A stretch of 64,000 bases of DNA from Archilochus colubris (lineage: Eukaryota > Chordata > Aves > Apodiformes > Trochilidae): assembly GCA_023079485.1 (NCBI GenBank), contig CM041085.1, positions 94,251,115-94,315,114 of the forward strand, written 5' to 3'. The notes beneath the pieces are model-generated. The model was not told the DNA's origin and did not search any database. It saw only the letters and a list, made by a program, of their open reading frames with translations. A program made the translations under genes and the position numbers. Shown here in pieces: positions 1 to 10,763 of the stretch (positions are counted from its first letter, which is position 1; each line of letters starts with the position of its first letter).

Positions 1-1219
1 TTTTGTTAACCTTGTAGTTCCCCTTTTTCAAGCACCAAATCACCTCTCAATCTCCCACATATATTAAAGATATTGAGTACATGAAATCTCCTGTTAGAAG
101 TAAATTTCATCAGTTAGTATATTTTTATTGTGAGTTGCTGACGTTTGAAACTTCCAGTGATCACCTGCATTATTATAGCTATCTTAAAATATTCAACTCA
201 CACTGGATTCACAGCTAAAGTTACATGTAACTTTTTTTTTTCCCCTTTCTGTTTATTTTTTCCTTCTGTTATTTATTATAACAGAAAAATAATCAGCTAG
301 GACATCCCTTAGAGGCACAAATTATGTTTTCTTAACTGCATTAGTATTCCTGTCATGGCTGCTGTAGGTGGACTATGCTTCATCATTTATCTTTTTTCTT
401 CCCATGTTTGATTTGTTTATTTTTTTCTTTCACATTGTATATTTCTTCCCCACTTTGACACTCTCACTGTAGATTTCCCACATCCTATCTGTACACTCAT
501 TGTAGTTTTACTAAGTCATTTATTTTAGAGTCTCTTCTTTTGACATCTTTAGATTTGAGTGCAAATGTATTAAACTGTTTTCCAAGAACTTCTGTTTAGT
601 GAAATTGGTTTATGTTTCAATGACATGTACTCAACTAGGTGGTAATGTCTGCACAAGTCTGCAAAGAGATCTCAGATCATGTTTGTTTATAAAGTTGGAA
701 GGAATAAATCTTTCTTCTTGTAAAAGTAAGATTGGAATTTAATCTAAACCATCATTTTCCATCTAATTTTCAGTCTGTCTCAAAACTTGTCCCCTTATTG
801 TATCTTACATTGGCACCTGCAAATATAAAATTTCCAACACTATTAATTACTGGCACATATTTTTTCATTTCTAAATTTAATTTGTTTGAGCAAAAAGAAT
901 TTTAAATAAAACCTATAATAATGAAATCAATATTTAAGTGTCACAAAATATTTCTTTTTCTCCAGATCTACAGGAATCTAAATATGTATCTAAAGGAGCT
1001 AAACTTAGAATAGATATAGAAGAATTGAACCCTAGGAACAAGCTGTGTCCTCAGGACTGTCAGTCTGAAGTTTATGTAGAATTTCTTAGTTCCAGCAGTG
1101 TGAGACATTTGACAAAGACTCCAGTTGCATACAGATTTATAAGAGAATTCTGTCTTACTACTAAGCCAATGTATAGGAGAATAATACTATGAACCCTTTT
1201 TTTTTGGACATTGTCAGGG

Positions 1220-1241
1220 AAAAAAAAAAAAAAAAAAAAAA
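1220..1241 (+). repeat. Poly(A) tract, A22
   Basis: An uninterrupted run of 22 A followed by GAGAGAG. No processed-pseudogene body is recognisable upstream. Confidence 0.9.
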
Positions 1242-1435
1242 GAGAGAGCTCATTAGAAGGTGTACCTGCTTCATGATATCAACACTAACCTGATGCCAGT
1301 CTGGTAAGAGTTGTTTATTCATCGTCTCTTTTTTGGCATGATGTTCTAATATAACTAGTAAAAGTACTCTGTGGTTCTTCTTGTGGAAGTAGTGTACCAT
1401 TATCATTTTACCTATCATCACCGATTAAAAAAAAA

Positions 1436-2440
1436 TAGCTGCATGGCTCTGCCCAGAGAGTTAAAGTAGTGAATGGAATAAGATCCAGTGGTGGCAGGTC
1501 ACCAGTGGTATGCTCTAGGGCTTGTTGTTGTTCAGTATTTTTATCAGTGATCTAGATGAGAAGATTGAGTGCTTCCTTAGTAAGTTTGCAGATGACACCA
1601 AGTTGGTTGGGAGAGTTGATCTCTCAAGGGTAGGAAGGCTCTGCAGAGTGACAGGCTGCATTGATGGACCAAGGCCAGTTGTAATCAATAACAGCAAGTG
1701 ATGGGTCCTGCACTTTGATCACAACAATCTCAGGCAATGTTGCAGACTTGGGGAAGAGTGGCTGGAAAACCCAGAAAAAGAAGACCTAGGGGTGATGTTT
1801 GACAGCAGTGTCAATATGAGCCAGCAGTGTGCCCAGGTGGCCAAGAAGGCCAGCAGGATCCTGGCCTGTAACACAACCAGTGTGGTCAGCAAGAGAAAGA
1901 ATGTGATCAGACCCCTATACTTGGCACTGGTGAGGTCACACCTTGAGTACTGTGGTCAGTTCTAGTTCCTTCACTACAAGAAGAATATTGAGGTGCTGGA
2001 GACTATCCAGAGAAGGCAATCAAGCTGGTGATGGGTGTGGAGAACAAGTCCTGTGAGGAGAGTCTGAGGGAACTGGGATTGTTTAATTTGGAGAACAGGA
2101 TGCTGAAAGAGTAGACCTTATCGTTCTCTCCATCTACCTGAAAGGTAGGGAGATGGGTGTTAGCCTCTTCTGCCAAGTAAATCATGATAGGACTGGAGAA
2201 AATGATCTGAAGTTGAGCTAGGGGACTTTTAGACTAGATACTGGTGAGAATTCCTTTATTGAAAGAGTACTCAAGCACAGGAATGGGCTGCCTGGGGAGG
2301 TGGTGGAGTCACCATCCCTGGAGTTATTAAAAAAACATATAGATGTAGAACTTCAGGACATTCTTCATACTGTTTTTTTCTGGGTTCATGGTTGGATTCG
2401 ATGAGGTCTTTGTCAAGCATGATGTTTCTGTGATTCTGTG
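1436..2440 (+). mobile_element. CR1 LINE fragment, 3' portion, degraded
   Basis: Sense-strand CR1 remnant of about 1 kb. It shows the CR1 reverse-transcriptase signature at DNA level: GGTCACCAGTGGT, then the segment for AGTAAGTTTGCAGATGACACC (FADD-like catalytic region), a CCAGCAGTGTGCCCAGGTGG block and CTTGAGTACTGTGGTC. The 3' end carries GTTGGATTCGATGAGGTC and an ATTCTGTG tail. Many stops and frameshifts make it non-coding. It is 5'-truncated, as almost all genomic CR1 copies are. Confidence 0.9.
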
Positions 2441-2493
2441 GTCTTCGCACAATTTTATACATTTCACTGTTTTCCTCCAAATCACAGGGGGGC

Positions 2494-2526
2494 AAAAAAA
2501 AAAAATAAAAAAAAAAAATAAAAAAA
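2494..2526 (+). repeat. A-rich simple repeat (A-runs with T)
   Basis: Runs of 8 to 12 A interrupted by single T over about 33 bp. Confidence 0.85.
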
Positions 2527-5407
2527 GAAGTTCCAAAGCAAGAAAAATTCTGCAGACCAAAGAACATTCCCTCAGACTTGGTAGCTAGTCTGTCCAGGAT
2601 CATGTTACGCTCACTCAGTGCCAGGTCTTCTACAGTCCTTGTTTGAAGGCAGTGCTGTCCCAAACTACCTGACCTCTAAGACTGTTTATTTTTGGGGTAT
2701 AGTGAAACTGATGCATACTCAGTGAACTTCTTATTTTTGGATGCAAAAATATGCGTTTGGAAAACATTGAAGAAAATTTATGTTTCGCTGATCTCTAAGC
2801 CAGATACCAGCAATATAGAGGGAACAGCTGAATGTGGACCTAAGAATTTAGAACAAGAGCATATGCATGAGTGATGAAAGTATACAATATATGTGGAGTG
2901 GTTTGCAGGCTTCAGGGAAACATACATAACCTACGTGCAATAACAGAATCAATTAGACTCATTATTTTGTGTTTGGCACAGGATGAAAGTGTTCAGATGG
3001 TCATCTTTTGCATGGGAAGAAATCAGACATAGAATAGCAGTCTGTTAGTATTACCACACTTGCATTTTCTTCACTACTTACAATACAAGAGAGGAGTCTT
3101 TTCAAGTTAATCTGTGTGATGGTTAACAGTCAAATGATCAGTGTAAAAGCTGTGTTTTACAGATGTTTTCAGTCCAAACTACAGATTTTATTTCTCTGCA
3201 AAACCTGAAAATAAGTCAAAGACTGACGTTAGAGTAAGACATTCTGGTGGATATTTGATCATCTCACTGAGTGGCACTATTGAGATAGTAATGGAGAAGA
3301 ACTATAAATCAGCTTTTGATACTGTGATAGAAAGACTCTACTTGAAGTGGCATTCAGACAAGGAAGTGAGTGGATCTCATAGTGGAAACTGTTTTCCAGA
3401 ACTGTGGAGGACACCTGCAGGCACTGGAGACTTGATGTCTGCTGAACTTGTTTTATTATGATACATCATATATTGATTGCACAAAGGAGCTAAAGCAGTC
3501 CATCAAGGCAAGTGGCCAGATAAGTAACACGCAGAAGGTTAATGGAAGACAGATGGCTGTTCTTCCTTTTCAGTTTGGAGATCCAGTGTCATCTTATACA
3601 CATACAAAAAGAAAGATCTGTGTAAAAATACATTGTGACATCAATTTATCTTGGAGCTGCAGCATTTGTTCACTAGTACTACATGCAGAGATTTCCAGCA
3701 CAGGGAGCAGGTGGAAGGTCTGATTATGACAGGCACTACTTTGCTGGATTGATGGAAGAAGGAAGCCAACTGATTGTGAACCTACAGCTTTTACAGGTAG
3801 CCACATAGTAGAAACATCTATCCCTGCTGTGAATCTCTCTGGAGTTATAATACTGATTAGTAGGGAAGATTTTGAAAGCTGTTAGTGAGAAAAATACTGG
3901 CATAATATATTAGACAGAATACTCTTCAGGCAGAGAATACAGAAACAGTAGAGGATTTGATTATTCAGTGAGCTGGTTTAAACTGGATATGCTATGGAAT
4001 ACTGTGATGCCTCTCCAAAAGTCAAGAAGGAGGTAGCTTAGAAGAAAAGCTTATAAAAATACTCCTATGTTACTGAGTCTAGGGACTTTTTAAATGAAGA
4101 ATTTATTGTAGAATTCCCTTCATAAACTAAAGTGAATGATAAGGCTGAGAATGGTATTTTTTTTTACTAATTCTCATACTAAACTTTTAGAAAGAATTAA
4201 TGATATAGCGAAACTGTACTGAAACAGAAGTCAACTTAGAGCAGTAGTCTATTTACTGGTCCTATATGACTTTGAGTGAAAAGAAATTAATGTTTGATCT
4301 TAAAGCAGAATTCAGAGAGAATTTTGATGCTGCCAAACATGGATTTGGGATAATTTTTTCCAGGGCCAAAAAAAAAGAGGGGGGAGGGGGTACTTGATTG
4401 GATGCTGCAATATGAATGAAGAAATTACTTTTTTTTCAAAACAGGAGTACTCAGCTTCAAGAAAAATAGAGCAATGCAGCTAAAGCAAAGGGACATTGAC
4501 GAATTCTGCACTGTACTGATATAACCTTGCTAATTCCCTTGAAAAATAATTATATGAATAATATTGCAAATACTTCACTGTTTCTTATTGAACTCTGTAA
4601 AATATGTAAAACTTTGTCAATCTTTGTAACACATATAAGTCCTCCACTCTCTCAACATACAAAATACTGAAAATACTAATATTTTCCTCTGTATTATAGT
4701 AAAAACAGAGGGCTCTTCAAATACATTCTTTATAGTGACACTGATCTGAAGGCTGGACAGGAAAAGCCTTTCTTATGATCACTAGGTACTGGGCAATATG
4801 CTGTTCCTCTTCACCTTCAAATATTTGTATTTAGGAAAAACCTGCAGTGAAAGGCAGCCAGGAGCTGAACTCAGCAGAGCAGCAATAGAAGCAGCTTGAG
4901 GAAGTACCATCAGATGATGTCAGAATATTTTAACTTTGAATGGTTGCCAATACTGAAAGCCTTGCAAGTTATTTCATGTAAGAAGAAAAACTGGCAAATT
5001 ACTCATATATTTGGGTAACTGGGTAAAAAGAGATGTTGTCATCCAAGATGTACACGGGGACTGCTTTATTTATTTCCTTTGAGTTAGCACGTGTCTGTGA
5101 TGATAGAAGGAAAGACAAACATATCAGAAAATTTGCTGTTACAGTCTCAGCAGGCACATTATTAGAAAACTCCTACATCGTAGAGGGCACAGAGTTGCCA
5201 GCACTCCATAGAGCCTCTCTCAGTGCATTTTCAAATATAACTAAAAATGAGAATTGCTCCATAGAATAGAGAAACTTAATAACCCATAGTAAGAAGTACT
5301 TCATAATAAATTAATAGACTTCACAGAAAATTTGATTTCTTCCATTGAAATTATACTTTAAGAGCTTGAATTTATTAGCTTGCACATTCCTCTTGTTGAT
5401 AATTCAG

Positions 5408-5760
5408 GCTGGCAAAGAGAAGGCTCTGAGGAGACCTTACAGTGGCCTTCAAGTAGCTGAAGAAGGCCAGCAGGAAAGCTGAGGAGGGACTTAGTACAAA
5501 GCCATGTAGTGGTAGGACAAAGGGCAGTGTTTTTAAGCTGGAAGAGGGTAGATGTAGGTTAGACATTAGTAAGAAGTTCTGTAGTATGAGAGTGGTGAGA
5601 CACTGGTACAGGTTTGCCCAGGAAGTTGTGGGTGCCTCATTCCTGAATGTGTCGACTTCAAGGTGTGGTGGAGCTTTGAGCAACCTGGTCTGGTAGGAAG
5701 AGTCCCTGTCCATGGCAGGGGGTTGGAACTAGATTATCTTTGAGGTCCCTTCTATATCAT
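5408..5760 (+). mobile_element. CR1 LINE fragment, 3' end (first of an adjacent pair)
   Basis: About 350 bp matching the 3' part of CR1. It begins at the block read as GGCAAAGAGAAGGCTCTGAGG, followed by GGAGACCTTACAGTGGCCTTC, a GAGTGGTGAGACACTGGT region and GGTTGGAACTAGATTATCTTTGAGGTCCC. In the RNA-sense frame it gives a CR1 C-terminal-like string (RHWYRFAQEV). The octamer tail is decayed to ATAAATCTTCTAAATC-like sequence. It is immediately followed by a different CR1 copy in the same orientation. Confidence 0.88.
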
Positions 5761-5783
5761 AAATCTTCTAAATCTATATCATA

Positions 5784-6217
5784 AAGGGTCTAGAGAACAA
5801 GTCTTACAAGGATTGGCTGAGGAAACTGGGATTGTTTAGCCTGGAGAAAAGGAGGCTGAGTAGGGACCTTGTTGCTCTCTATCACTACCTGAAAGGAGCT
5901 TTTGGTTAGAAGGGTGTTTGTCTCTTCTCCCAGGTAACAACCAAGAGTAGGACAAGAGGAAATTGCTTTAATTTGTGTCAGGTGAGGTTTAGATTGGATA
6001 GTAGGAAATATTTATTCACCAAAAGAGTTGTTAAGCATTGAAAAGGCTACTTAGGGAAATGGTGGAGTCACCATCCCTGGAGGCAATGTCTAAACAATAT
6101 GTAGCTGTGGTGCTTATGTACATGGCTTACTGGTGGACTTGACAGTACTAAGTTAACAGTTGGACTTTGTGATCTTACAGGTCTCTTCCAAACAAAATAA
6201 TTTTATGATTCTATGAT
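5784..6217 (+). mobile_element. CR1 LINE fragment, 3' end (second of an adjacent pair)
   Basis: A second 3'-end CR1 piece starting about 25 bp after the previous one. Diagnostic blocks are GGGATTGTTTAGCCTGGAGAA, GGGACCTTGTTGCTCTCTA, TCACTACCTGAAAGGAG, CCATCCCTGGAGGCA and a tail ending TTTATGATTCTATGATT. Its internal wording (Leu-Tyr-Tyr-Leu-Lys type) differs from its neighbour, so it comes from another CR1 subfamily and is not a tandem duplication. Confidence 0.88.
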
Positions 6218-6999
6218 TTAACCCCAAGCCTATCTCCTATGACCCTAAGCAGATTTTCAGGCTTCCTGCCATCCACATTTGCCAGTACCTTTTGACCAAG
6301 TTTCACATGTCTACTACTTCCTCCTGTTATTAGTTTGAATCATTACTCTTGTTAATGTCATTTTTGGCATTGGGTCATGAAAGGTCATTTTGAAGTACTC
6401 CGAACTGCAGTCTGTATATAAATCTTCTTATTGAAATTTCTCTGAATGTAGTTATTTGTTAACATTTTGCTTAAACTAATTGTTTATCTATACTTTCCCA
6501 ACACTATTAGGTCTTGTTTACTCAAGTTTATAAAAAGATATTAAATATTTAATGTTCTGTTTATTTTCATCTCTTCACTTAAGTGAACACAGTTTTTCTA
6601 GTTGTATTCTAGTTGTATTTCCCTGTCCCCAAGGAAAATGAATGAGAGAGTTTGCTGTCTACGACAGCCTTTTCAATGTCAGAATGACAGCAGGTCTCAA
6701 ATATATCAACCTTCCTTTATTCAGAAACAGACTGATGTTATTATTATTATTTTAAAGTACTCTAATAAGTACTTTAAGGTATTGTATACTAATTTTTTTG
6801 CAATTCCTTTTTACTAACAACAACTTTGAAAACAGTATATATATATAAACACAGAGAAATTTCTCTGATTGAAGGTAATAGCTGTTTAATATCCTCAAAA
6901 GACATGGGGACTTCAAATTTCCTCTTTGCTGTTTTAATTCTGTTGCCCTCCTGATTACTGCCAACTATCAAGGTTTTACTCAGTGGTTCACCTGGGGCA

Positions 7000-7064
7000 A
7001 GCATCTAGGAAGCCCTACTTGAGCAAGAGTGTTGGACAACAACCTAAACCATTCTGTGATTCTG
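7000..7064 (+). mobile_element. CR1 3' tail remnant
   Basis: A short stretch reading CTTGAGCAAGAGTGTTGGAC, then AACCATTCTGTGATTCTG, the usual last lines of a sense-strand CR1. The expected central GATCTC block is decayed. The left border is uncertain. Confidence 0.55.
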
Positions 7065-8235
7065 GTACTTTCTTAAAACTGTATTTCTAAACTGTAGTCA
7101 TCTTTTCTGGAAGGTAATTGTACTTGGAATATGTGTATTTTCTTCACACAAGTTGAAATATATCAGAAAAAAAAGCTTCAAAGAAAAAAATATCAGTTTC
7201 AATGGAGGTTTACAACTTGAAACTTTACCTTTCATGATCCATTCAAATAATGCCATGCATATGATCTTATCATGGCTAAATTTATTTTAGCTGTAGCAAA
7301 AATGTAAGGAATACCACTAATGCTTTATGCAGGCTGATAAGATTCTCTCAGACTTCCAGTGCTCAGCTCTGCCCTCCTCCCTGAATGTACGTCTCATCTC
7401 CAAAAGAATCTTGAAATTATTATTAAGGGAAAAGATGAAGTGAGTTAATTAATTGGGCTCATCCAAATGTTTAAGTGAGGACAGCAGAAAGTTAGGCAAA
7501 TTTTAAAAAGTAATCCTTTCAAAGGATGAAAATGCTGTTCATATCTGACATTATCAAAATAAACCCATTTCTATTTGTGTCATGAAATGGCAGATCATCT
7601 GTAAAATCAGGAAAGCATTGTTAATGAAAATGCAATCCAGAAACAGAAAAGTAATATCTCAGAAAAGGTATTCAAATGGAATGAAAATGGCTACAAATAG
7701 TGCAATGTAGAGTATTTCTTTTATGTTGCAGAAAAGGTTGAACTGGTTCACTCAAACCAGTGTTCAGTGGCCTCTATTCTTCCTTCAGAGGTTGAACAGT
7801 TTGTATTTTAAAGACTGTACTCATTTCTTTAAAAAAATGGACAAAGAACTACTAATCAGTCTGCATATGAAAACTTGCACAGAAGTTTGGTATCTGTGTC
7901 TCAAATTAACAGCCAAATGTAAGTGTCTGTAAGACACAAGGATCCATGAGGCTAAATTAGATGAAGTTCTCCAGACATAAAAACTTGTGTCATCTATTGC
8001 TACTGTCTAAAATGTAGGCATCCAGTTTGAGTAAGTGGTTTATATATCTCTGTTGTATTTTATGGAGAGGAAAAGGCATCTCTAGAGGATGATTCATTGT
8101 GCCTATCTTAGAAGGGGATGAATTTCCCCCTCGAGGTAGCTATTTCTCTTTAAAAAAAAATATGCATTTCAGATGACTGATCCTAAGTATTGTAAATCCC
8201 CTATGTAATATTCTTTCAGAGAGATACAGAATGTT

Positions 8236-8385
8236 TTGACATGTGAAAAATCTCCAAGGATGGAAACTTCAGGGCCTGTTTCAATGTTTGATTGTCCTAA
8301 TAGTGAAAAAGTTTTTCATTTATCAAGTCAGAATCTCTCTTCTTTCATGTGACATCCACTATATTTAAATCTGGTGGGTATAATT
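8236..8385 (-). mobile_element. CR1 3'-region remnant, antisense
   Basis: Antisense CR1-like text: CCAAGGATGGAAACTTCAGG, then TTTCAATGTTTGATTGTCC and GTGAAAAAGTTTTTC. This matches the complement of the CR1 block that encodes the C-terminal heterogeneity region before the tail. It is highly diverged and lacks the tail, so this is an old copy. Confidence 0.6.
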
Positions 8386-9611
8386 TTTCCTCAGTCCCTA
8401 GAAGTGCACTTCAAGTATGTTTAACAAATGCCTTCAAAAGTGAACTCCCACGGGGAATTTGATTGATGATTGCCACTTTCACCCTTGAAATAAGGTCACA
8501 GGACAAAAAGAAAGAGGAGAGTATAGTTCTTTTCCTGGTCTGCTGGATAGTACTCAATAGTTCTACCATTTATCCTAGCATGTAAACAATGTGAGTTTTG
8601 AATCTTCCAAGAACCACTCACATACTTTACGTGACACAGATACTAACAGGTTTTGAAATCCATGCTGGAGGATGTATAAATTACTGCCTTTTTAAATCAC
8701 CAAGCTCTATAAAAACTATTTTTTTCAATCAGGATTACTGCTTTTTGTAATTTCTTTTGTTTGTTTGTTTATCTGTAGGGTTTTGCGTTTTTTATTACTG
8801 ACATGCATCATTATATTCTCATTAGCATTCTGATACACAAAGTCAGTCACTAGCTATTTTGCTATTGCTGTTTGTTTTTGCACAGTAGTTTTGAGTTGCC
8901 CAGGCTTGTTTCATATTATTTTCTGTATTTGATTTCCAATTTCAAGTTGTTTCCAAGCTACAAATCTAATTAATTTTCTTTGAATCTGTCCTATATTTTT
9001 ATCCTTTTTTTCTACCATTCCAATTAAAATTCTGTCCCATGTGTTCCTTAATGTATAACTGCACTGGTTTCTTCTCATGTCTCTTCCTACTTTGCTCCTG
9101 ATCCCTTCTATGGTGCCTGAACTATTTAGTAAGGATAGGCTGGGAGTTTATTAGCCATTAAATGGAGAAAACAGATACTAAGCTTCTGATGCATCTCTTC
9201 TCTCTCACAAAACTTTGTCCCTTTGAGAGCTTTTTCTTCTAATTCAGTTGAGATTGCCCTGAAGATTCAAAAGGGGTTAGGTGAGCTAAAGATTGTAACA
9301 CTCTGTGATCCTACAGCCTTAATCTCCTTAAGAAACTGAACTTAAAAACGTCTACTACTGAAGAGTGAATTAAATAAAAGCAGATGTGAATATCACATTT
9401 AAAGCTTGTGGTTCTTAGATATGTGAATGTAATATACTGTAGACTTTATGTAAGAAGTTTAAAAAGAATGTTTAAAGTTTTTGCCATTTGCACTGGCAGA
9501 TAAAGGAAACTTGCACATGTAATGTGTAATGAGGACAGATTTTTCTTATACTCTATAGGAAACTTGAATTAAAAATATTGCAAGTCCTGATAATGTCTGT
9601 TTAAAAAGGAC

Positions 9612-10603
9612 ATCTTCCAAAACCAGCAGTGTCCCCCAGGGGTCAACACTGAGTCCAATCTTGTTCAACAGGTTCATCAATGGCCCAGATGAGGGAACAG
9701 AGAGTATCCTCAGCAAGTTCACTGATGATACAAAACTGGGAGGATTGGCTGACCCTCCAGAGGGCTGTGCTGCCATCCAGTGTGATCTGGACAGGTTGGA
9801 GAGCTGGGCAGAGAAGAACCTAATGAGGTTCAATAAGAGCAAGTGTAGGGTCCTACACCTGGGAAAGAAGAACCCCAAAGCACGGATATAGATTAGGGGC
9901 GGACCCGCTGGAAAGCAGTTCTGAGAAGAAGAATCTGGGAGTCCTGATAGACAGTAAATGACCAGTGAGCCAGCAGTGTGCCCTTGTTGCTAGGAACACC
10001 AATGCATGGGTTGCATAAAGAAGAGTGTGGCCAGCAGGTCAAGGGAGGTCATTCTCCCCCTCTCCTCTGCCCTGGTGAGGCCACAGCTGGAATACTGCAT
10101 CCCCAGTTCTGGGCTCCCCAGTTCCAGAGAGACAGGAGATTACTCAATGGAGTCCAGTGGAGGGCAACAAAGATTTCTGGGGGATTGAAGCATCTCTCTT
10201 ATGAGGAAAGGCTGAGAGAGCTGGGACTTGTTAGCTTGGAGAAGAGAAGGCTGAGGGGAGACCTTATCAATGTCTGCAAGTATCTAAAGTGTGGGGTCAA
10301 GGAAGATGGAGCTGTACTCTTCTCAGTAGTTCTCAGTGGCAGAGTGAGGGGCAATGGGCACAAGCTGGAACAAAGGAAGTTCTATTTAAACATAAGGAAA
10401 ACTTCTTTACTATGAGTGTGACAAGGCACTGGAACAGGCTGCCCAGGGAAGTTCTGGAGTCCCTTTCTGTGGAGATATTAGAAACCCACCTGGATACAGT
10501 CCTGTGTAATGTGCTCTAGAGGATCCTGCTTTAATAGTAGAGTTGGACTAGATGATCTCTAGAGGTTCCTTTCCAACTCTGCCAATTCTGTGGTTCTGTG
10601 ATT
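9612..10603 (+). mobile_element. CR1 LINE fragment ending next to a CSMD1 exon
   Basis: About 990 bp of sense-strand CR1. In frame from 9661 it reads [24 protein letters not shown], broken here into the CR1 reverse-transcriptase motif (FTDD in place of the usual FADD) and followed by [20 protein letters not shown] and [11 protein letters not shown]. Later blocks, in a shifted frame, include [32 protein letters not shown] and a C-terminal HWNRLPREVLESLSVEILET. At least two frameshifts and stops separate these blocks, so it is inactive. The tail is AATTCTGTGGTTCTGTGATT. Only 82 bp separate it from the exon at 10686. Confidence 0.95.
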
Positions 10604-10685
10604 ACTGTAATGTATGGTTTGGCTGCTACATATATTTTCCACAAGGTTTAATAATGAATTATCTTCTTTTTTTTTGTTTTTTCAG

Positions 10686-10763
10686 TGAAAAAAGCAATTG
10701 AACTGAAATCAAGAGGAGTCAAGATGTTGCCCAGCAAGGACAGTAACCACAAAAATTCTGTCT
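10686..10763 (+). CDS. CSMD1: CSMD1-like coding exon: linker between CUB2 and Sushi2
   Basis: A 78-nt internal exon. It is preceded by a T-rich tract ending TTTTTTCAG and followed by the strong donor GTAAGT. It enters in phase 1 and leaves in phase 1. Read in frame it gives KKAIELKSRGVKMLP then SKDSNHKNSV, which I recognise as the basic linker that follows the second CUB domain of CSMD proteins. CSMD1 is a very large single-pass membrane protein with alternating extracellular CUB and Sushi domains, linked to complement regulation and neural development. No cysteine is present, as expected for a linker. The exon is too short to be found as an open frame with its own start. CSMD2 and CSMD3 have similar linkers, so the paralog call rests mainly on the later exons. 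Confidence 0.9.

Larger units (their letters stand above)
1..10685 (+). other. CSMD1: Upstream intron of CSMD1-like gene (3' part)
   Basis: This is the intron segment before the first recognisable coding exon. No CUB or Sushi coding sequence was found in it, so the exon for the end of the preceding CUB domain lies outside the window. Outside the CR1 pieces at about 1.4-2.4, 5.4-6.2, 7.0, 8.2-8.4 and 9.6-10.6 kb it is AT-rich with short A or T runs and nothing else I can classify. It ends in a pyrimidine-rich tract and AG at 10684-10685. Its assignment as intron is inferred from the exon phase (phase 1) and the strand of the gene. Confidence 0.8.

Noticed and set aside
938..1192. 84-residue open frame with a strong acceptor-like tract (TTTCTTTTTCTCCAG at 965) in the upstream intron
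   Set aside because: No convincing donor follows in the open part, no CUB or Sushi motif is present, and I recognise no protein. Likely chance.
3255..3723. Two overlapping plus-strand frames (68 and 91 aa) with protein-like composition
   Set aside because: No domain, splice context or family recognised; codons and base content look like surrounding intron.
9250..9325. Possible CR1 tail (ACTCTGTGATCCTACAG)
   Set aside because: Too short and diverged; lacks a preceding GTTGGAC or GATGATCTC block.
9978..10415. 145-aa open frame that might be taken for a gene
   Set aside because: Its second half is the CR1 ORF2 C-terminus ([20 protein letters not shown]); it is a broken retrotransposon frame.
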